DNA of 64,000 bases from assembly GCF_900109945.1 (NCBI RefSeq), contig NZ_FOBX01000014.1, positions 124,001 through 188,000 of the forward strand, written 5' to 3'. The stretch is from Bradyrhizobium sp. OK095 (GTDB lineage Bacteria > Pseudomonadota > Alphaproteobacteria > Rhizobiales > Xanthobacteraceae). The translations under genes and the position numbers were made by a program. The notes under the pieces were generated by a model. It was not told where the DNA came from. It saw nothing but the letters and a program-made list of their open reading frames with translations, and did no database searches. This document shows, one piece after another, positions 36,011 through 44,799 of this stretch. Numbering within the stretch: position 1 is the first letter of the stretch; each line of letters opens with the position of its first letter.

Positions 36011-36792
36011 CGCGATTGTCACCCGCACGGATTGCCCTCTACGTGATCAGCGCACTGGTGCTGGTCTATCTGATCCTGCCGGTGCTGATCATCGCGCCGA
36101 TCTCGTTCTCCAGCGCGCGCTTCCTGACCTTCCCACCGCCGTCATTTTCCACGCGCTGGTATCAGCAGTATTTCTCCAACTCCGCCTGGATGCAGGCGAC
36201 GCGGGTGACGCTGACGGTCGCGTTACTGACCGTCGTGATCGCAACGCCGCTTGGCGTCGCCGCCGCCTATGCCATCAGCCAGTCGAAGCTGCGCATCATG
36301 CGGGTGATCCACATAGCGCTGCTGCTGCCGCTGGTCGTGCCGATCATCATTACCGCGATCGGCATCTTCTTCGTCTATGCAAAAGTTGGACTGGTCGCGA
36401 CCATGCCCGGCCTCGTGCTGGCGAACGTGATGCTGGGATTGCCTTACGTCGTTATTTCGGTGCTGGCGGGCATGCAGAGCTTCGACCCCGCGCAGGAGAT
36501 GGTGGCGCGCAGCCTCGGCATGAATCGCCTGCGCAGCTTCTTCGCGGTGACGCTGCCGCAGATCAAGTCCAGCGTGATTGCGGGCGGCATCTTTGCCTTC
36601 ATCTCGGCGATGGACGAAACCATTGTCGCGCTGTTCATCTCAGGCGGCCAGTATCAGCCGCTCACCAAGCGCATGTTCACCGCGCTGCGCGACGAGATCG
36701 ACCCGACGATTGCCGCGATCTCGACGCTGATGACGGCAGCGTCCTTCATGCTGGTGCTGCTGGCGAGCACGCGGCAGAAGGGGAGCGGGTGA
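36007..36792 (+). CDS. potC: Polyamine-type ABC transporter permease (PotC)
   Basis: A 261-residue permease with about six membrane segments. The EAA loop is at ARSLGMNRLRSFFAVTLPQIKSS. The start overlaps the PotB-like stop by 4 bases, which fits a heterodimeric channel. It is the last gene of the importer operon and converges on the metallophosphoesterase gene. Confidence 0.9.
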   Translation: MTRLSPARIALYVISALVLVYLILPVLIIAPISFSSARFLTFPPPSFSTRWYQQYFSNSAWMQATRVTLTVALLTVVIATPLGVAAAYAISQSKLRIMRVIHIALLLPLVVPIIITAIGIFFVYAKVGLVATMPGLVLANVMLGLPYVVISVLAGMQSFDPAQEMVARSLGMNRLRSFFAVTLPQIKSSVIAGGIFAFISAMDETIVALFISGGQYQPLTKRMFTALRDEIDPTIAAISTLMTAASFMLVLLASTRQKGSG

Positions 36793-36840
36793 GGGCGGTG
36801 TCGCTCGGCTCTCGGGTCATCAAGGCGGCCGGGTTGTCCG

Positions 36841-38202
36841 TCACGCCGCGCCGGCTGCGCTCGTCGTCTGACGATCGAAGCAGACGAGTTTGCTGCGAAT
36901 CGTGCCACCGTCATCCTCGATCTGGACGTAGTTGAGCTCGTAGGGATAGCTGTTGTCGTCTTCGAGATCCGCCAGCGTAAGATCTGACGGCTCCTCGATG
37001 TAACGGGTCCACGAGCCCGGATTGTAATATCGGCATCCGTTCTCCTCGATCTCCTGGTGTAGGTGGGTGTGGCCCAGCACGACGATGTCGGCGTGCACCT
37101 TCCATATGTTTCGGGCGATGGTCAGGCATTCGGCCCGGACGTCGATCCGGGAGGCGTCATGTAACGACAGCGTCGACCCGCTGCCGCCTCCGGCCGCGTT
37201 GACCGCGGGTTTGGCAATCTCAATGATGTCGGTCCATCGGGTCAAGCTGCCGTCGGCTTTCAGCAGCATTTCGAGAAGCTCGGCGAGCTGCTCTTCGCTG
37301 CCGAACTGCTTGCTGACGCTGGCTTCCGTCATGTCCGGCCGGCCAAGCAGGTCGCGGCAGAGTTCGGCGATCTTCTCGCGAAAAAATGGATCGCCTTGTA
37401 TGGCGCCCAGAAGCTCCGGTCCGATGTCGTCTCTGCTCCCGGCCGACAGCGATGCGCCGAAATGCTGGAGGATGAACCTGGCGCCGAGCCATCCCACCGT
37501 CCGCAGTCCCCAGCGGTCTTCCCGCAGCAGGATCCGGACCAGCTCGGTCTGGGGATGCACATTGTCGACGAAGGGATATTTCTCTTCGAGCGGGTTCACG
37601 AAGCGGACCACGAACAGGGTACCGGTGCACATTTCCAGCCGTGGCGGCGCGTTGTCGTCCGGTAGGCGCAGGATCGGATGGCGCCAGTTCTTGAAGCCGT
37701 TGACGGGATCGATCGACGGGAACAGGTGGCCGTGGCTGATGTGGAGCTTGCCGCCGTAGCGCGTGTAGGTGTGCTCGCCGAGCTCGATGTTGACGTTGCC
37801 GGCAACGCTGCGGAGGCGGTCTTGCACCGCCGTCCAATGCAGGTCGATGTCGTGATTTCCGGGAAAGATCGTCACGATGTTGCCGGGCGCCTGGAACTCC
37901 ACCAGCGCCTTGAACGCCTCCGGATGGCCGGCGAGGATGCAGTCCAGCTTGTCCAGCGATTCCTCTTCCGAGCACCAGTAGTCGGGAGAGTTCAGCGTAT
38001 ATCGTTCGGGGAGGACCTGAACGAACTCGAGGAAATCGCCGTTGATGATCAGCTCGATCTCGCCGCGCCGGCCTCGATCGGTCTGCGCCTGCTGCCGGAC
38101 GAAAGTCGCAAACTGATTGTTGTCGTCGACAAAATCGTCGCCGCGCCCTCCATCGCCCATGTGGAGGTCGCTCACGATCAGTGTGACGGGTTTCTGCGCC
38201 AT
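36841..38202 (-). CDS. Calcineurin-like metallophosphoesterase
   Basis: A 453-residue phosphoesterase with the full set of metal motifs: SDLHMGD (about residues 11-17), INGDFLE, FPGNHDID, SHGHLF and LGHTHLHQE. There is an insertion of about 200 residues between the SHGH and GHTH motifs, larger than in the small core enzymes. No signal peptide is visible, so it should act in the cytoplasm on an unknown phospho-substrate (nucleotide or phosphodiester). It shares one base with the stop of the patatin-CHAT gene (TGATG), so the two are translationally coupled. Confidence 0.88.
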   Translation of the reverse strand: MAQKPVTLIVSDLHMGDGGRGDDFVDDNNQFATFVRQQAQTDRGRRGEIELIINGDFLEFVQVLPERYTLNSPDYWCSEEESLDKLDCILAGHPEAFKALVEFQAPGNIVTIFPGNHDIDLHWTAVQDRLRSVAGNVNIELGEHTYTRYGGKLHISHGHLFPSIDPVNGFKNWRHPILRLPDDNAPPRLEMCTGTLFVVRFVNPLEEKYPFVDNVHPQTELVRILLREDRWGLRTVGWLGARFILQHFGASLSAGSRDDIGPELLGAIQGDPFFREKIAELCRDLLGRPDMTEASVSKQFGSEEQLAELLEMLLKADGSLTRWTDIIEIAKPAVNAAGGGSGSTLSLHDASRIDVRAECLTIARNIWKVHADIVVLGHTHLHQEIEENGCRYYNPGSWTRYIEEPSDLTLADLEDDNSYPYELNYVQIEDDGGTIRSKLVCFDRQTTSAAGAA

Positions 38203-40979
38203 CAGACCGGTGCCTTCAGGTCGAGCGGACATTGCAGTGAGTACCATAGGCCCAGCGGGTTGTTATCGGCGAGCAAGTCGCGACGTAGATCGAACAGGAT
38301 CTGCCCGACGGGTTTCCGATCTGCGTAGCGTTCGATGAATGTCCTCGCAAACACCGCAGCGAACAAGGTCGGCACGGGAAACGACGGCGCCACGAGACCC
38401 GCGGATCGTCGCTTGCGGAATTCCTTTCGGAACGAAAGGAAGGAGACGGGCGAGATGTTTCCGGCGTCGCAGGCGTTGACGAATACCAACGGCCAATTCG
38501 CAAATGGAGGGCCGGTGACGTGGAAGGCCGTGAACTGCTTGGACTTCTCGAACTCGAGGATGTCGGCGGTGCCGTGACAGAAGAAATAGATCAGGCTCGG
38601 GTTGGCTGCCTGGTCGCGAAACGCGGCGACCACCTGATCGTAGCCGACCGCATATTTGCCGCGGGGCGCAAGCGACTGGTCGAAAAAGTCCTTCTGCAAT
38701 TTCACCGGAAGCAGGTTGCGGCCTTGCCACGTCTTTTCCTGATCGATGCTGTCGTTCAAGCCCATGGTCACGTGAAACTGGCCGGCCTGCTGGCGGTTCG
38801 ACGGCAGTTTCTCCGCGGTCGACGTCACGATGAGCAGCGATTCGATGACGAAGCGGTTGCCCCAAAATCGTGGCGGCTGGTAATTTTCGGGCGGATAGCC
38901 GTCGATGTAGGTGAGTGGGTAGAGCATCTCCCAGGGGAAGACGACGGAATCCGTGATCACGGCGATCCTGGCGCCGAACGGTAGTTCCTCGATCCGCTCG
39001 AACATTTTCTGAAAGACGGGATCCTCCGACAGCAGATGGTACAGTTTCGAGCCCACGGTGACGGCGGCCTGCATCGCCTCCTGCGCCAACGCGCGCGCGG
39101 TGTCGTCGGAAGGCAAGGTCAGCTTCTCGTCGATGGTCTTCCACAGCGCGTTGTTCGCGATCTTCCTGATGTCATCGACGATCAGCGAGTCATAGGCGGC
39201 CTTCAGCTTCGAGGGCGTTACCACCGAGGTGACCTCGGGCTCGCCGCGTACACCGTCGATGTTCCAATAGACCAGCCACGAATCTCCCTTGCTGGTGATG
39301 AAAAGCTCGGCGATCCGCTCTTCGGGCTTGGCGGCGGCTATGGCCTGAAGGTCCAGGTCGATCATGATGGGAGCGTGTGCCGCCGACCCCAGAGCATCCA
39401 CGGGATGGATCTCCAGAAAGAACGAGTGTATCAGTGCGCCGCCGACCGAGATAACGACATGAATGCCATGAGGCTCTGACTCCTCATCGGACGTTTCGGC
39501 ACGAGGCGGGGCCGCAAGCTTGAAACGCGGCCGGTCTCCGGTCAGCGCTCCATTCTCGAACCGCGCGTCGCGTGCAGCGATGCCGTCGACCAGAAGCAGT
39601 CCTTTCGGCACGATCGTGATGCCGAGCGTGAGCGCAGGCCGGTCGATCAGCGTGTCAAGGAGTTGGCTGCGGACGCCTCCGAGGTCGGCCTCTCCAGCCA
39701 ATCCATAGTTGACCACCAGATCGAACTGGCTTCCCCAGACGACCTCGTCCTGCCACGCCTGCGCTCCCTCCAGCGCGAAGTTCAGGCTCGGTCTCTGCAA
39801 CGGCGACGGTTTCCGGTCGGAGCGCGGCGGCTCTGGGGAGAGAGCATCGAGGTACGACGCGGTCGTGCCCGCAATCAATGTGCTTCTCAGCTTCTTGAGG
39901 ATATCCGATTCCTCACTGGAAAGTGCCTCGGCAACTCGCGACTGATGCGATGCGACAGGCGCTGCAGCGATCGTCTCATAGGTCTTCGTCGAAATTCCTC
40001 CCTCGGCGGCGATCTTGTGCACGGCCGTGGAAGCGTCCCTCGGCCGGTTCCAGGGAGCGGCATGTGTTGCGCGGCTGACCATCTCGTAAGCTGTTTGACG
40101 GGCTTTGTGAGGTGTAACTGGATCCGGTGCTGCCGAAACGTCGCGTGCCATCAGGGCGTGAACGATATCAAGCCGGCCTGGTTCGGCCGTCGCAGCGGAG
40201 AGCGGCCGGAACGCGCTGACTCGCGCGGCATTTTGCAACGAGAACTGATTGGCGACGGAATCGATGTTCTTGACCAGGCGCGTTGCGTTCGCGACTTCCT
40301 TCGCACGTGAGCGCTTTTCAGTGAGGGTCACGGGAGACGGCGCCGCCCTGCTCCAGGGGTCGACGACGAAGGCGACTAGTTCGTCCGGCTCGCCGCGCAA
40401 CAGGGTCTCGAGCGCGGTGAACGGCAGATGATCATCGTTCCAGTAGAGCTCGCCGTCGATGCTGACGCCCTCGTTCTCAGGCGAAGCCAGACCGCTTGCC
40501 AGCACATGTTCCGGAGAGATCCAGCCGTGTCGGTTATCGAATATCCTCCAATGTCCCGACACGGCGTTGGTCGCCACCATCGTCAACCGCATTGGTCCGT
40601 GGTTTATCAAGTCGAAATCCACCAGACGCAGCAGCATCTTGGTTGTTTCGAATCGGCGGCGTTCGATTTGGCTTGCGAGGCCAAGCTGCCGGCGCACCCG
40701 GTCGAATGGTGAGCGCCGTGACGGGACGTCGGCCAGCGGCCCGCTCGTACAGAATTCGAGATACTCGTGCAGCGCTGGCCCGCGCCGGTCGGGCTTATTG
40801 CCGGCAATAATCGCTGCGGTGATGGCTCCGGCCGAACTTCCGCAGAGCCAGTCTGGCATCAGCTCGAGTGGGGCCGGAGTCTGGGCAAGGGCTTCGTACG
40901 CGCCCACGTGATAAGGCGTGTGGGAGGTATCGCCCAACAGCGCCAGGACGTACGTGGCACGTCGATCGAATTGCGGCAC
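38202..40979 (-). CDS. Patatin-like/CHAT protease fusion protein
   Basis: A 925-residue protein. Residues 1 to about 250 align in pattern with DUF3734 patatin-like proteins: GSSAGAITAAIIAGN with Ser49, then DFDLINHGPMRL and RIFDNRHGWISPEHVLASG. The usual glycine-rich oxyanion loop is replaced (ALLGDTSHTPYHVGAYEAL), and the segment usually reading YWDGG reads YWNDD, so this domain may be inactive as a lipase. The C-terminus (about 650-925) resembles a CHAT caspase-like protease, with a His in FFCHG (802) and a Cys in NACDAG (837). About 400 residues without recognised motifs separate them. It starts at a GTG and is coupled to the metallophosphoesterase. Function is inferred, not shown. Confidence 0.85.
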   Translation of the reverse strand: MPQFDRRATYVLALLGDTSHTPYHVGAYEALAQTPAPLELMPDWLCGSSAGAITAAIIAGNKPDRRGPALHEYLEFCTSGPLADVPSRRSPFDRVRRQLGLASQIERRRFETTKMLLRLVDFDLINHGPMRLTMVATNAVSGHWRIFDNRHGWISPEHVLASGLASPENEGVSIDGELYWNDDHLPFTALETLLRGEPDELVAFVVDPWSRAAPSPVTLTEKRSRAKEVANATRLVKNIDSVANQFSLQNAARVSAFRPLSAATAEPGRLDIVHALMARDVSAAPDPVTPHKARQTAYEMVSRATHAAPWNRPRDASTAVHKIAAEGGISTKTYETIAAAPVASHQSRVAEALSSEESDILKKLRSTLIAGTTASYLDALSPEPPRSDRKPSPLQRPSLNFALEGAQAWQDEVVWGSQFDLVVNYGLAGEADLGGVRSQLLDTLIDRPALTLGITIVPKGLLLVDGIAARDARFENGALTGDRPRFKLAAPPRAETSDEESEPHGIHVVISVGGALIHSFFLEIHPVDALGSAAHAPIMIDLDLQAIAAAKPEERIAELFITSKGDSWLVYWNIDGVRGEPEVTSVVTPSKLKAAYDSLIVDDIRKIANNALWKTIDEKLTLPSDDTARALAQEAMQAAVTVGSKLYHLLSEDPVFQKMFERIEELPFGARIAVITDSVVFPWEMLYPLTYIDGYPPENYQPPRFWGNRFVIESLLIVTSTAEKLPSNRQQAGQFHVTMGLNDSIDQEKTWQGRNLLPVKLQKDFFDQSLAPRGKYAVGYDQVVAAFRDQAANPSLIYFFCHGTADILEFEKSKQFTAFHVTGPPFANWPLVFVNACDAGNISPVSFLSFRKEFRKRRSAGLVAPSFPVPTLFAAVFARTFIERYADRKPVGQILFDLRRDLLADNNPLGLWYSLQCPLDLKAPV

Positions 40980-41071
40980 GTTGCTTGCCCCGAGACGACT
41001 TTGCCTGAATTTGCGAGGGCATCCTAGCGACCCCGGGGTCTCGAATCCAACCTAAAGTAGTTCGTTCCGGT

Positions 41072-41722
41072 TCACCGCTTCGCCGCCAACCACGCCAAAA
41101 TCATCTCCACGATCTGCCTTCGACTCTTCGCCAGCACTTTCGCTTCGCTGAGGTCGCGATCGAACAGCGCTCCGAACGTATGGCGGTTGGCGACGCGGAA
41201 GAAGCAGTAGGAACTGATGGCAAGATGCAAATCGATGGCGTCGACGTCGTCGCGGAAGACGCCTTCGGCGCGGCCGCGTGTAAGGATGCCGTCGAGGGTT
41301 GCGATTACGCTGGCGTTCAGCTGACGCAGTTGTAGATTCTGCTTCAGGTGCTTGCCGTGGTGGATGTTCTCGATCGAGACGAGGCGGATGAAGTTCGGAT
41401 TGCGCTCGTCATGGTCGAAGGTCGCCTCGATCAGCCGGCGCAGTCCCTCGCGGGCGTCGCAGCTTGCAATGTCGAGCTGGTCCTCCAGCGCGCGGATGCT
41501 GCGATAGGCCTCCTCCAGCACCGCGAGGTAGAGCTGCTCCTTGCCGCCGAAATAATAATAGATCATCCGCTTCGACGTGCGCGTCCGCGCCGCGATCGCA
41601 TCGACACGCGCGCCGGAATAGCCTTCCGAGGCGAATTCGGCCATCGCCACTTCGAGGATGTCGCGCTTGGTGCGCTCGGGGTCGTTGGTGCGCTTCAATG
41701 GGGGCGGCATGCGCTCGAGCAT
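41072..41722 (-). CDS. TetR-family transcriptional regulator
   Basis: A 216-residue regulator. The helix-turn-helix is in the first 60 residues (RDILEVAMAEFASEGYSGARVDAIAARTRTSKRMIYYYFGGKEQLY). The C-terminal half is an all-helical ligand domain. GGGAG lies before the ATG at 41722, with 41710 as another possibility. It is divergent from the MHS transporter and has a palindrome in the shared promoter, so it probably represses that operon. Confidence 0.9.
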   Translation of the reverse strand: MLERMPPPLKRTNDPERTKRDILEVAMAEFASEGYSGARVDAIAARTRTSKRMIYYYFGGKEQLYLAVLEEAYRSIRALEDQLDIASCDAREGLRRLIEATFDHDERNPNFIRLVSIENIHHGKHLKQNLQLRQLNASVIATLDGILTRGRAEGVFRDDVDAIDLHLAISSYCFFRVANRHTFGALFDRDLSEAKVLAKSRRQIVEMILAWLAAKR

Positions 41723-41811
41723 TGCTGTTTCTCCCGCCAGTTTCCACGGATGGCCTTGAAGGTGAAGGCAAATTTCGCACGTTCAGGCGCTGATCCAATG
41801 CGTATTGCATA

Positions 41812-41831
41812 AACGTACTAGTTCGTACATT
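41812..41831. promoter_or_regulatory. Candidate TetR operator
   Basis: AACGTACTAG and TTCGTACATT form an imperfect 20-base palindrome with matching GTAC cores. It lies between the divergent TetR and MHS transporter genes, next to AT-rich sequence (TATAAAT) that may be a promoter. Binding here would block both directions. Confidence 0.55.
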
Positions 41832-41929
41832 ATAAATCCAAACCAAGTTTGCGGCAATAAAAACCAGAAAACGCTCGCAAGGCGCGATCGCCCGACGCGA
41901 GCCGCGACGGACACAGGGGGGAGAATTCA

Positions 41930-43267
41930 ATGACGTTGACGTCAACTGCATCACTGCACGCGTCATCCAGTGCGGAAGCTACGCAAAACAAGCTGCCCAA
42001 GCGCGCCGCGCTCGTCAGCTTCGTCGGCAGCATGCTGGAATACTACGACTTCTTCATCTACGGCACGGCGGCCGCGCTGATCTTTCCAAAAGTGTTCTTC
42101 GCCAATGTCGACCCGGCGACCGGGACGTTGCTCGCGCTGCTCTCCTTCGGCATCGGTTACATCGCCCGGCCCGTCGGCGCTGTCATCCTCGGCCATTTCG
42201 GCGACCGCATCGGGCGCAAGACGGTGCTGCTGTTCACGCTGGTCCTGATGGGTTGCTCGACGCTCGCGATCGGCTTGTTGCCGGATGCCAAGGCGATCGG
42301 CAATGCCGCGCCTGTCATCCTGACGCTCTTGCGGCTGTTGCAAGGTCTGTCGGCTGCCGGCGAGCAGAGCGGCGCGAACTCGCTGACGCTGGAGCATTCC
42401 GCCAATTCCAACCGTGCGTTCTTCACGAGCTGGACCTTGAGCGGCACCCAGGCCGGCGCGATCCTGGCGACATTGGTGTTCATTCCGGTGTCGAGCCTGC
42501 CGGAGGACCAGCTGTTGAGCTGGGGCTGGCGCATTCCGTTCCTGCTCTCCGCGCTGGTGCTGCTGGTTGCCTATCTGGTGCGGCGGACCATGCCGGAAAC
42601 GCCCGTCTTCGCCGACATCAAGAACAAGGATCAGGTGGCGCGCTTCCCCGTCGTCGCGTTGCTGCGCGACTATTGGCCGGACGTGCTGCGCGTCATCGCC
42701 TGTGCGCTGATTGCGACGGTGAGCACGCTGACCGCGGTGTTTGCACTCGGCTATGCCACGAGCAAATTCGGCGTCGCGCGCCCGACCATGTTGTGGGCCG
42801 GCGTGCTCGGTAACGTCACCGCGCTGATCGCGCAGCCGCTCTGGGCCTTGCTCGCCGACAAGATCGGCCGCAAGCCGGTGTTCATCGGCGGCGTGCTCGG
42901 CTGTGCCGTGCTGCTGTTCCCCTATTTCATGCTGGTGACGTCGGGCAGCACCACCGCGATCTTCGCCGCCGCGGCGATGCTCTACCTTATCTACTCTGCG
43001 CCGAACGCGATCTGGCCGTCGTTCTATGCGGAGATGTTCGAGGCGCGCGTGCGCTATTCCGGCACCGCCATCGGCACCCAGCTCGGCTTCCTGGCCGCCG
43101 GCTTCACGCCGCTGATCAGCGCGAGCCTCGTCGGCGAAGGACCGAACGGCTGGATCCCGGTTGCGATCTTCGTCGCCGGTTGCTGTGTCGCCTCGGCCTT
43201 GGCCGCATCGACCGCGCGCGAAACCCACAAGGTCGACATTGCCGATCTCGGCAAGCGGCGCGCGTGA
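41930..43267 (+). CDS. MHS-family MFS transporter
   Basis: A 445-residue major facilitator with about twelve membrane segments. Typical MHS (metabolite:proton symporter) motifs include MLEYYDFFIYGTAAAL and GHFGDRIGRKTVLL. Members carry shikimate, proline, citrate or other organic acids. Association with two carboxylesterases suggests import of an esterifiable acid or ester, which is inference. It is divergent from TetR. Confidence 0.9.
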   Translation: MTLTSTASLHASSSAEATQNKLPKRAALVSFVGSMLEYYDFFIYGTAAALIFPKVFFANVDPATGTLLALLSFGIGYIARPVGAVILGHFGDRIGRKTVLLFTLVLMGCSTLAIGLLPDAKAIGNAAPVILTLLRLLQGLSAAGEQSGANSLTLEHSANSNRAFFTSWTLSGTQAGAILATLVFIPVSSLPEDQLLSWGWRIPFLLSALVLLVAYLVRRTMPETPVFADIKNKDQVARFPVVALLRDYWPDVLRVIACALIATVSTLTAVFALGYATSKFGVARPTMLWAGVLGNVTALIAQPLWALLADKIGRKPVFIGGVLGCAVLLFPYFMLVTSGSTTAIFAAAAMLYLIYSAPNAIWPSFYAEMFEARVRYSGTAIGTQLGFLAAGFTPLISASLVGEGPNGWIPVAIFVAGCCVASALAASTARETHKVDIADLGKRRA

Positions 43268-43289
43268 TTGAAAGACGGGACCTGATCGC

Positions 43290-44774
43290 ATGCTGACCAA
43301 CGCTGTTCCGACCACGCACGGCCCGATCATTGGGGCCGAGCAAGGGCACGTCCGTGCCTTCAAGGGCGTGCCGTTCGCGACCGCGCGGCGGTTTGCCAAA
43401 GCGACGCTCCCGCCCGCATGGACTGAACCCCGCCAATGCACGGACTACGGCGCTTATGCGCCACAGCCCGGGCATCTCGATCAGGCGGAGGAGGCGTGCC
43501 TCAGCCTGAACATCTCGGCGCCGGTCGGCGCCGATCGCCCGCTGCCGGTCAAGTTCTTCATCCATGGCGGCGCCTTCGTCACTGGCGGCGGCGCCGATTA
43601 CGACGGCTCGTTCCTCGCCGCACAAGGTCCGGCGGTGATCGTCACCATCAACTACCGGCTTGGGCCGCTCGGATTCCTGCAATTGCATCGCCATGGATTG
43701 GGCGAGGCCAACAACCTCGCGCTCCAGGATACGCTCGCCGCGCTCGACTGGGTGCACGCCAACATCGCCAATTTCGGCGGTGACCCGGACCAGGTGACGC
43801 TCTCGGGCCAGTCCGCCGGCGCTTCGATGGTGATCGCACTCGCAACCTTGCCGCAGGCGAAGGGCAAGTTCGCCCGCGCGCTGGCGCTGAGTGCACCCGG
43901 GCGCAACATCATGAGCGCCGACCATGCGGACCATGTCGCGCGCCGCGTGCTGGGCGAACTCGAACGCGAACACGAGCCAAGCGCGATCGCAATGGTGCCG
44001 CTGCCAAAACTCTTTGCGGCGGTGGAGCGGGTCGGCCGCAAGCTCGCGGATGAGACCGCATCAGGCACCGTGTTCGGCCCGGTGCTCGACGGTACCGTGA
44101 TCCCGCGCGAGCCGCGCGATGTCTTTGCCGACGGAAGCTTGCGCGACATTCCGCTCTGGCTCGGCTCCTGCCGCGACGAGATGGCGATGTTCCTGAGGAG
44201 CACGCCGCCGGCCGCGATGATCCGCACCACCGAGCGGCAGGTGCGCGCTGCATTCGGTGATGCCGGCTGGGAACGCCTGCTGGCGTCCTACCGCACGACG
44301 GCGCGCACCGACGAAGACGCTTACGAGGCGCTGCTGTCGGATGCGTTCTGGCACCGCCCGATGGCTGATCTCGCGCGGCTACACGCTGCGGCCGGCGGTG
44401 CGGTGTGGCTGAGCCGGTTCGACCATCGCCCTGCGTTGGAACCATTCCTGTCGCAGGGGCCGACGCACGGTGCCGACAATGCGTGCCTCTGGGCGCATCT
44501 GCCAAATTTCATCGATCGCCCGATCCTCAAGCGCAAGGGCGGGCCGATGACGCCTGCCGACATCGATGTCGCCGCGCGGTTTCAGGATAATTTGCTGCGG
44601 TTCGTCACGACAGGCGCTCCCGATATTGCGGAAGCCTGGCCGCGGTTCGAGCTGGTTAAGGAGCCGCTCGCAATCTTCGGCCAGCCGTTCCATATTGTGC
44701 CTCTCAATGAAGGCGCGCGCTTCCGCGTGTGGGCGGAGTTGATCGAACAGTTCCGTTCCGAAGTCGTCGCCTGA
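43290..44774 (+). CDS. Type-B carboxylesterase (cytoplasmic)
   Basis: A 494-residue alpha/beta hydrolase. The oxyanion segment FFIHGGAFVTGGG and nucleophile elbow GQSAGA are typical of type-B carboxylesterases. The sequence NYRLGPLGFLQL also fits. No signal peptide is evident. It lies 22 bases after the MHS transporter and 25 bases before a second carboxylesterase, so the three form a likely operon. Confidence 0.88.
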   Translation: MLTNAVPTTHGPIIGAEQGHVRAFKGVPFATARRFAKATLPPAWTEPRQCTDYGAYAPQPGHLDQAEEACLSLNISAPVGADRPLPVKFFIHGGAFVTGGGADYDGSFLAAQGPAVIVTINYRLGPLGFLQLHRHGLGEANNLALQDTLAALDWVHANIANFGGDPDQVTLSGQSAGASMVIALATLPQAKGKFARALALSAPGRNIMSADHADHVARRVLGELEREHEPSAIAMVPLPKLFAAVERVGRKLADETASGTVFGPVLDGTVIPREPRDVFADGSLRDIPLWLGSCRDEMAMFLRSTPPAAMIRTTERQVRAAFGDAGWERLLASYRTTARTDEDAYEALLSDAFWHRPMADLARLHAAAGGAVWLSRFDHRPALEPFLSQGPTHGADNACLWAHLPNFIDRPILKRKGGPMTPADIDVAARFQDNLLRFVTTGAPDIAEAWPRFELVKEPLAIFGQPFHIVPLNEGARFRVWAELIEQFRSEVVA

Positions 44775-44799
44775 CAAGAAAAGAAAAAGGGGAGATCGG

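Noticed and set aside
41029..41040. Palindrome GACCCCGGGGTC between TetR and the CHAT gene
   Set aside because: The stem would have no workable loop and no T-tract, so it is not called a terminator. It could be a protein site, but there is no other support.
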